The translations under genes were made by a program, and so were the position numbers. This document shows positions 61,151-64,000 of a DNA stretch of 64,000 nt, one piece after another. The notes under the pieces were generated by a model that made no database searches, had not been told where the DNA came from, and saw only the letters and a program-made list of their open reading frames with translations. Position 1 is the first letter of the stretch. Every line of letters begins with the position of its first letter. This DNA is from Roseovarius sp. THAF9 (GTDB taxonomy: Bacteria; Pseudomonadota; Alphaproteobacteria; Rhodobacterales; Rhodobacteraceae). Where the stretch lies: the NCBI RefSeq assembly GCF_009363715.1, contig NZ_CP045404.1:1022001-1086000 (forward strand). Direction: 5' to 3'.

Positions 61151-64000
61151 TCATTCTGCTGCGACCCCTTCGAGGTGATCTTCGAGGGAGTCGGCGGCGT
61201 TGCGCAGGGCCGAGAGGGTGTCCTCGTCGGGCTGCCAATAGGCGCGGTCGTGGGCTTCGAGCAGGCGGTTGGCCATGCGCGAAGAAGCGGTAGGGTTGAG
61301 ATCCGCGAGGCGCTGGCGCATGTCCGCATCCAGTATGAAGGTCTCGGAAAGTCGCTGGTAGACCCAGGGTTCGACCTGTCCGGTGGTGGCCGACCAGCCC
61401 ATCGTGTTGGTGAAGGCGCTTTCGATCTGGCGGACGCCTTCGGCACCGTGTTGAAGCAGCGCCTCGTGAAACTTGGGATTGAGCGCGCGCGAGCGGGATT
61501 CCAGTGAGACCTGGTCGGCCAGCGTGCGCACCTTGCCCGCGCCGCGGGTCGTGTCGGAGATGTAGATCGCCGCCTCTTCACCGCCGCGTGCGCGTTTGAC
61601 CGCGCGCGAGATGCCGCCCAGCGTGTCGAAATAGTGATCGACCGTGGTAACGCCAAGCTCGACGGATTCGAGGTTCTGGTAGGCCAGTTCCACGTCGCCC
61701 AAGGCGGTTTGCAGCAGTTTATCGTTGGCCGCCGCCTTGCCGTCGACGCCGTAGGCGAAGGACTTGCGCGAGAGATAGGCGTCAGCCAGCTCGTCCTCGT
61801 CATCGAAGGCGGAACTGTCGACCATCATGTTGACGTTCGAGCCATAGGCGCCTTCGGCGTTGGAGAAGACGCGCAGGGCAGCGGTTTGCAGGTCGCAGCC
61901 GATCTTCTCGGCATAGGCCAGCGCGTGGGCGCGGATATAGTTCTGCTCGACCGGCTCGTCGGCCTTCGCGGCCTTGAGCGCAGCTTCGGCCAACAGCTTG
62001 GTTTGCAGGGGCAGAAGATCGCGGAAGATGCCCGAGAGGGTCATGATGACGTCGATACGCGGGCGGCCCAGTTCCGCGAGTGGGATCAGGTCCGCCCCGC
62101 AGAGCCGGCCGAAACTGTCGAAACGGGGGGCGGCGCCCATGAGCGCCAGCGCCTGCGCCAGTTGTGAGCCGTCGGATTTGATGTTGTCGGAGCCCCAGAG
62201 GACGATCGCCACGGTGCGCGGCAGGGTCTTGTGCGTTTCAAGCAGAAGCTGCGCCTGCGCCGCGCCTTCGCGGCAAGCGAATTCCGAAGGCATCCGGAAC
62301 GGGTCGAATGCGTGGATGTTTCGGCCCGTGGGCAGAATGTCGGGTGAGCGGACGAGGTCGCCGCCATGGACTGGCGCTGTGTAGCCGCCGGACAGCGCGT
62401 GCAGGATGGCGGGGATCTCGGTGCTTTGCTTGAGGTGAGAGTCGGCGGTTGCGCGCGTCTCAGCATCGGCGTCGGCCATGAGATCGAGATACTCGGCGCG
62501 GGCCGTGTCGGACATGGGGCGCCCCACCACGTGCAGGCCCTCGGGGATCAGCGCATCCTCGGTTTCCAGCAGTTTTAGCCAGAGCGTTTCGGGATCGGTA
62601 TCACCTAGGTCGACGGCTTCAGCCTGTTCGGCGATGAGCGTTTCCAGATCGGTGCGTTCGGATGCGCCGGGGCGCGTGGCGCGCCAGCGGGTCAGGCTTT
62701 CTTTCAGCTCGGCCAGCCCCTTGTAGAGGCCGGCGGTGGCCAGGGGCGGGGTGAGGTGTGAAATGGTGACGGCGCCCGAACGGCGCTTGGCGAGGCTGGC
62801 CTCGGACGGGTTGTTGGCGGCGTAGAGGTAGATGTTGGGCATCTCGCCGATCAGGCGGTCGGGCCAGTCGCGGGCGCCAAGACCCGCCTGCTTGCCCGGC
62901 ATGAATTCCAGCGCGCCATGCATGCCGAAATGCAGGATGGCGTCGGCCTGGTAGGTGTCGCGAAGCCACTGGTAGAACTGCACGAAGGCATGGGTGGGCG
63001 CGAAGCCGCGCTCAAAGAGCAGGCGCATCGGATCGCCTTCGTAGCCGAAAGCGGGCTGGACGCCGACGAAGACGTTGCCGAAATCCTGTCCCAGCACGAA
63101 AACGCCGCGCCCGTCGGATTGCACCTTGCCGGGAGCGGGACCCCAGACCTCTTCGATCTCGGAAAGATGGGACGTGTTTGCCACTATGGTGTCGGCGCTG
63201 ACATGGGCGGCGACGTTGGCCTCTTGACCATATTGGGCGGCGTTGCCTTGCAGGACGGCGGCGCGCAGGGCGTCGACGGTTTCGGGTACCTCGATTTCGT
63301 AGCCCTGGGTCTGCATTTCCAGCATGGTGTTGTGCAGGCTTTCAAAGACGGACAGGTAGGCGGCAGTGCCCACGGCACCCGCGTTCGGCGGAAAGCCAAA
63401 GAGTACGATTGCGACTTTCTTTTCCGCCAGCTTGCGGCGGCGCAGGCGAATGAGGCGTTCAGTCTTCTCGACAAGGCTGTCGATGCGCTCGGGGCAGGGC
63501 GCCATGGCCTTGTTGTCCGGAGCCGCCTTGCAGGCATGGGCGCAGCCGTCGCAGCCCTCGGGGCCGTGGCGGCCGGCAAAGACCGTCGGACAGGTCGCGC
63601 CGTCGAGTTCGGGTAGCGCGATAAGCATCGTCGTTTCGATCGGGCCGAGGCCTTGGGGCGAGTCGGCCCACTGGCCCAGCGTCTGGAATTCCAGCGGATG
63701 GGCGGCGATGTAGGGCAGATCAAGGTCCTTGAGCACGGAAATGGCCGCGTCGTTGTCGTTATAAGCCGGGCCGCCGACAAGGCTGAACCCGGTGAGGGAA
63801 ACCAGCGCGTCGATCTTCGGGCCGGCGTCAGTCCGGAAGAATGCGTCGATGGCGGGACGCCCATCGAGACCGCCCGCGAAGGCGGGCAAGACATTCAGGC
63901 CGCGCGTATTGAGTGTACGGATGACGGCGTCGTAATGCGCGGTGTCGCCCGAGAGCACGTAGGAACGCATCATCAGGAGGCCGACAGTGGGCGCGCCGGG
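61151..64000 (-). CDS. bchH: Magnesium chelatase subunit H, 5' end beyond window
   Basis: About 950 C-terminal residues of a protein normally near 1,180-1,200. The frame is open to the window edge, beginning PGAPTVGLLMMRSYVLSGDT, which is internal to BchH. Conserved CobN/BchH blocks are visible: LDLPYIAAHPLEFQTLGQW, LFGFPPNAGAVGTAAYLSVF, LHFGMHGALEFMPGKQAGLG (metal-binding His/Glu region) and GYTAPVHGGDLVRSPDILPT. It binds protoporphyrin IX and carries out Mg2+ insertion with BchI and BchD. No break is seen in the visible part. Confidence 0.97.
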   Translation of the reverse strand, partial: PGAPTVGLLMMRSYVLSGDTAHYDAVIRTLNTRGLNVLPAFAGGLDGRPAIDAFFRTDAGPKIDALVSLTGFSLVGGPAYNDNDAAISVLKDLDLPYIAAHPLEFQTLGQWADSPQGLGPIETTMLIALPELDGATCPTVFAGRHGPEGCDGCAHACKAAPDNKAMAPCPERIDSLVEKTERLIRLRRRKLAEKKVAIVLFGFPPNAGAVGTAAYLSVFESLHNTMLEMQTQGYEIEVPETVDALRAAVLQGNAAQYGQEANVAAHVSADTIVANTSHLSEIEEVWGPAPGKVQSDGRGVFVLGQDFGNVFVGVQPAFGYEGDPMRLLFERGFAPTHAFVQFYQWLRDTYQADAILHFGMHGALEFMPGKQAGLGARDWPDRLIGEMPNIYLYAANNPSEASLAKRRSGAVTISHLTPPLATAGLYKGLAELKESLTRWRATRPGASERTDLETLIAEQAEAVDLGDTDPETLWLKLLETEDALIPEGLHVVGRPMSDTARAEYLDLMADADAETRATADSHLKQSTEIPAILHALSGGYTAPVHGGDLVRSPDILPTGRNIHAFDPFRMPSEFACREGAAQAQLLLETHKTLPRTVAIVLWGSDNIKSDGSQLAQALALMGAAPRFDSFGRLCGADLIPLAELGRPRIDVIMTLSGIFRDLLPLQTKLLAEAALKAAKADEPVEQNYIRAHALAYAEKIGCDLQTAALRVFSNAEGAYGSNVNMMVDSSAFDDEDELADAYLSRKSFAYGVDGKAAANDKLLQTALGDVELAYQNLESVELGVTTVDHYFDTLGGISRAVKRARGGEEAAIYISDTTRGAGKVRTLADQVSLESRSRALNPKFHEALLQHGAEGVRQIESAFTNTMGWSATTGQVEPWVYQRLSETFILDADMRQRLADLNPTASSRMANRLLEAHDRAYWQPDEDTLSALRNAADSLEDHLEGVAAE

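Overview
The window comes from a GC-rich alphaproteobacterium of the Rhodobacterales, most likely the marine Roseobacter group. The basis is gene order: a photosynthesis gene cluster of the crtA-bchIDO / crtIB-tspO / crtCDEF-bchCXYZ-pufQBALMC-dxs type, followed by cycA-hemA-puhE-acsF-puhCBA-lhaA-bchMLH, next to a rhizobial/roseobacter-type glycerol ABC transporter operon and a quaternary-amine transport and oxidation region. Both ends cut genes: glpK lacks its C-terminus at the left edge and bchH lacks its N-terminus at the right edge. No tRNA, rRNA, CRISPR array, insertion sequence or phage gene was seen.

Layout. (1) 1-10519: glycerol regulon, glpD-glpS-glpT-glpP-glpQ, two small secreted proteins, glpU-glpV-glpK on the minus strand, with the DeoR-type regulator glpR divergent. 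(2) 10789-12044: an orphan PAS-HWE sensor kinase convergent with a MoaD/ThiS-like protein. (3) 12224-15819: a three-subunit xanthine-dehydrogenase-family molybdenum hydroxylase; 15974-16855 a LysR regulator divergent from a Rieske oxygenase overlapping a GcvT-like tetrahydrofolate enzyme, then a DMT permease, an SDR and an MBL-fold hydrolase. (4) 22022-26172: a glycine betaine/proline-type ABC transporter with a duplicated, fused permease. (5) 26210-64000: the photosynthesis cluster.

How it works together. bchI/D/H (Mg chelatase), bchM, acsF, bchL, bchX/Y/Z and bchC give most of the bacteriochlorophyll a pathway visible here, with hemA and dxs feeding tetrapyrrole and isoprenoid precursors. 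crtE-B-I-C-D-F-A encode the spheroidene/spheroidenone pathway. pufBA, pufLM, pufC and puhA encode LH1 and the reaction centre; pufQ, lhaA, puhB, puhC and puhE serve assembly, and cycA supplies a soluble cytochrome c. acsF (O2-dependent cyclase) and crtA (O2-dependent ketolase) fit an aerobic anoxygenic phototroph. Four perfect TGT-N12-ACA PpsR/CrtJ boxes lie at the crtA/crtI, crtD/crtE and bchC promoters.

Most notable observations: PufC has three rather than four haem motifs (the first is missing); crtC has no conventional start codon near its conserved N-terminus; a 44-codon gene with a strong ribosome binding site sits between bchX and bchY; a 45-codon pufK-like frame runs into pufB; the glycerol transporter ATPases have complementary degenerate motifs predicting one canonical and one degenerate ATP site; and a Rieske + GcvT + Mo-hydroxylase group suggests an uncharacterised catabolic route for an N-methylated compound. 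All functions are inferred from reading the sequence; no database search was run.
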